DNA from: Sulfuricurvum sp. PC08-66
GTDB taxonomy: Bacteria > Campylobacterota > Campylobacteria > Campylobacterales > Sulfurimonadaceae
Direction: 5' to 3'
DNA length: 63,967 nucleotides
Assembly: GCA_000830255.1 (NCBI GenBank)
Contig: JQIT01000005.1
Span: 252,811 to 316,777, forward strand
The position numbers and the translations under genes are program-made. Shown one piece after another: positions 62,584-63,967 of the stretch (positions within the stretch are counted from its first letter, which is position 1; each line of letters opens with the position of its first letter). Below the pieces are notes generated by a model. The model saw only the letters and a program-made list of their open reading frames with translations, did no database searches and had not been told where the DNA came from.

Positions 62584-63967
62584 TTATCCTTGGAAATGTT
62601 TCATCAGAAGTGCCAACAAATAGGGTTGCGTAAGTTGTTCGCTAATGGTCTCGTGAACATAGAGATTCTCATCGGTAAGCGTACTTATCACGGGGTCATA
62701 GGTCATTAACAAAATCGCACCATTGTTGTCGCGAGCGCGAATTGTATCACTAAACTGCTTGACATCAAGACCCAACAGCTCTTTGTCAAACAAAACAGCA
62801 TCGAAATGCTCCTTGGTGATGCACTCCATAAGGGCATCTCGACCGTTTGCCAAGAGGGGTCGATACCCCAAATTGGTGACCATTTGCGACAATACCGAGT
62901 TCTCCAATCGCGTCTTTTTGGCTATCAAAATCGTGCGCACAGGTGCCGCTACTGCAGGTTCTAGCGCTTTTGCCTCATCGAGCGTGATGATGGTATGCCC
63001 GATGAACTGTTTGAGCAGCGCGATAATATTTTCGCGTACCAAGGGCTTGGTGGTGTACTCATCCATACCCACGCCCAAAAAGCGCTCTCTGTCCCCTTTG
63101 AGTGCATTGGCAGTCAATGCGATGATAGGAATATGCGGTTTGAAGTGATCCGCTTCGTACTCCAATATCTCTTGTGTAGCCTCCATGCCATCGAGTACAG
63201 GCATCTGAATATCCATAAAGATGAGGTCAAAACTGCTGTTTTTGCGCTTCTCAAACGCCTCTAGACCGTTGCTAGCCAATGTCACCGTGGCGCCCATCTC
63301 TTCGAGGGTGCGTTTAATCAATTTTTGGTTGATGATATTATCTTCGGCGACCAAGATGCGTGCGTTAAAGGCGGAGGTGGTACTATCGAAGTGATAGGCA
63401 GATTCTGGCTTGGTTTCGCCTACTTTTTGTGTGCTGACCATATCCAAAACGGTGTGAACTTTGGTCGCCGTGATAGGTTCAAAGAGGGTTTTGAAGACTC
63501 TAAAGCCCAATGCATCTATCTCTTTGAGGTAGATAGATTTGGCGATGAGCACGGTAGGAATACCTGTCTTGGTACAGCGCTCTAGGATGACATCATCGAG
63601 CGCCTCGTAATCGACGATGATAAGGTCGTAGTGGGTGGTAGCTTGGAGTTTGAGCAGATGAGGTACAGAGTCAAAGGTATCAAACGCGACATCGTAATAG
63701 GCCAAGTACTCTCGTAGATTCTCCTCTTGGCGCTTGGTGTAGTTGGGATTGGTATAAAAGAGCGCTCGCTTACCGCCAAAACAGCCAGCTTGGCTAGGTT
63801 GTGTAGAGGCTATCTCCTCGAGTTTGAGCGTGAAGAAAAAGGTGGTGCCTTGCCCTGGGGTGCTGTTCAAATCGAGTTTGCCCCCCATAAGCTCCACAAA
63901 GCGACTCGAAATCGTTAGCCCCAATCCTGTCCCGCCATATTTGCGTGTGATAGAGGTATCGGCTTTT
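62584..63967 (-). CDS. Hybrid sensor histidine kinase, N-terminal part outside window
   Basis: The frame is open to the right edge. From the edge it reads ADTSITRKYGGTGLGLTIS, the G2 box of the kinase ATP site, so the sensor and H-box are missing. A degenerate receiver-like module (KRALFYTNP...), an intact receiver (ILVAEDNIINQKL...FDLIFMDIQMPVLDG...TTKPL), and a third, degenerate receiver (TILIAKKTRLE...FDAVLFDKELL) follow. A TTG at 63924 is not the start. Works with the response regulator downstream. Confidence 0.9.
   Translation of the reverse strand, partial: KADTSITRKYGGTGLGLTISSRFVELMGGKLDLNSTPGQGTTFFFTLKLEEIASTQPSQAGCFGGKRALFYTNPNYTKRQEENLREYLAYYDVAFDTFDSVPHLLKLQATTHYDLIIVDYEALDDVILERCTKTGIPTVLIAKSIYLKEIDALGFRVFKTLFEPITATKVHTVLDMVSTQKVGETKPESAYHFDSTTSAFNARILVAEDNIINQKLIKRTLEEMGATVTLASNGLEAFEKRKNSSFDLIFMDIQMPVLDGMEATQEILEYEADHFKPHIPIIALTANALKGDRERFLGVGMDEYTTKPLVRENIIALLKQFIGHTIITLDEAKALEPAVAAPVRTILIAKKTRLENSVLSQMVTNLGYRPLLANGRDALMECITKEHFDAVLFDKELLGLDVKQFSDTIRARDNNGAILLMTYDPVISTLTDENLYVHETISEQLTQPYLLALLMKHFQG

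Overview
The window looks like the chromosome of a nitrogen-fixing, sulfur-oxidising member of the Campylobacterota (Epsilonproteobacteria). This rests on the mix of genes: nifH/D/K/E with a lineage-style insertion in NifH, a partial Sox set (FccB/SoxF-like flavoprotein, SoxY, SoxZ), the futalosine menaquinone enzyme MqnC, FliW, a short RecG, ribH-nusB, and many c-type cytochromes. The genus cannot be fixed from sequence alone. Genes are dense and often overlap by 1-4 bases. No rRNA, tRNA or CRISPR was seen.

Layout. 1-583 is the start of a cysteine-containing Sel1-repeat protein. 823-7239 is a nitrogenase block: a PF05082-type small protein, a small Cys protein, a GNAT enzyme, nifH, a 117-residue protein of unknown function, nifD, nifK, a strong terminator and two more small proteins. 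nifH is bracketed by two inverted copies of a structured repeat. nifE stands alone 20 kb away (28417-29778). 7282-11204 is one operon for electron transfer: a nine-haem lipoprotein, a membrane protein, a DHC-type dihaem cytochrome, an SHP-type (DUF1924) cytochrome and a cytochrome b561-DHC fusion. 11209-14460 holds a GGDEF/EAL protein and a SulP transporter. 14572-16105 holds a paralogue of the small nif-linked Cys protein and a nucleotidyltransferase toxin-antitoxin pair with a readable promoter and operator.

16111-20848 is a tightly overlapped operon of a soluble double-Cache/CheW protein, a MoxR-type ATPase and a VWA protein whose peptidase motif has decayed. 21079-23412 is a rearranged patch: a tiny acidic protein, an ankyrin protein, a DUF1566 lipoprotein and a duplicated ankyrin 5' end. 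23433-25214 is a second GGDEF/EAL protein. 25263-27403 is an AT-rich islet with a small basic ORF, a GNAT protein and a KAP-family P-loop NTPase, a possible defence or toxin module. 31784-32959 encodes a Cyc2-like cytochrome-porin fusion, a candidate outer-membrane electron conduit. 36719-41903 carries two C-terminal-haem cytochromes, a porin, the FccB-like flavoprotein, SoxYZ and an unusual Rieske protein.

42017-48173 is mostly housekeeping (soluble MCP with CZB domain, ribH, nusB, mqnC, a non-catalytic M16 homologue, recG). 48279-51007 is an AT-rich patch of secreted unknowns. 51058-57704 has hpf and a pseudopilin operon led by a 1324-residue surface protein. 57781-63967 has proC, fliW, bamD, lon and a two-component locus cut by the window end.

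How it fits together: nitrogen fixation needs low-potential electrons and ATP, and the window is rich in periplasmic and outer-membrane redox proteins that could supply electrons from sulfur compounds or from outside the cell. That link is inference from proximity.
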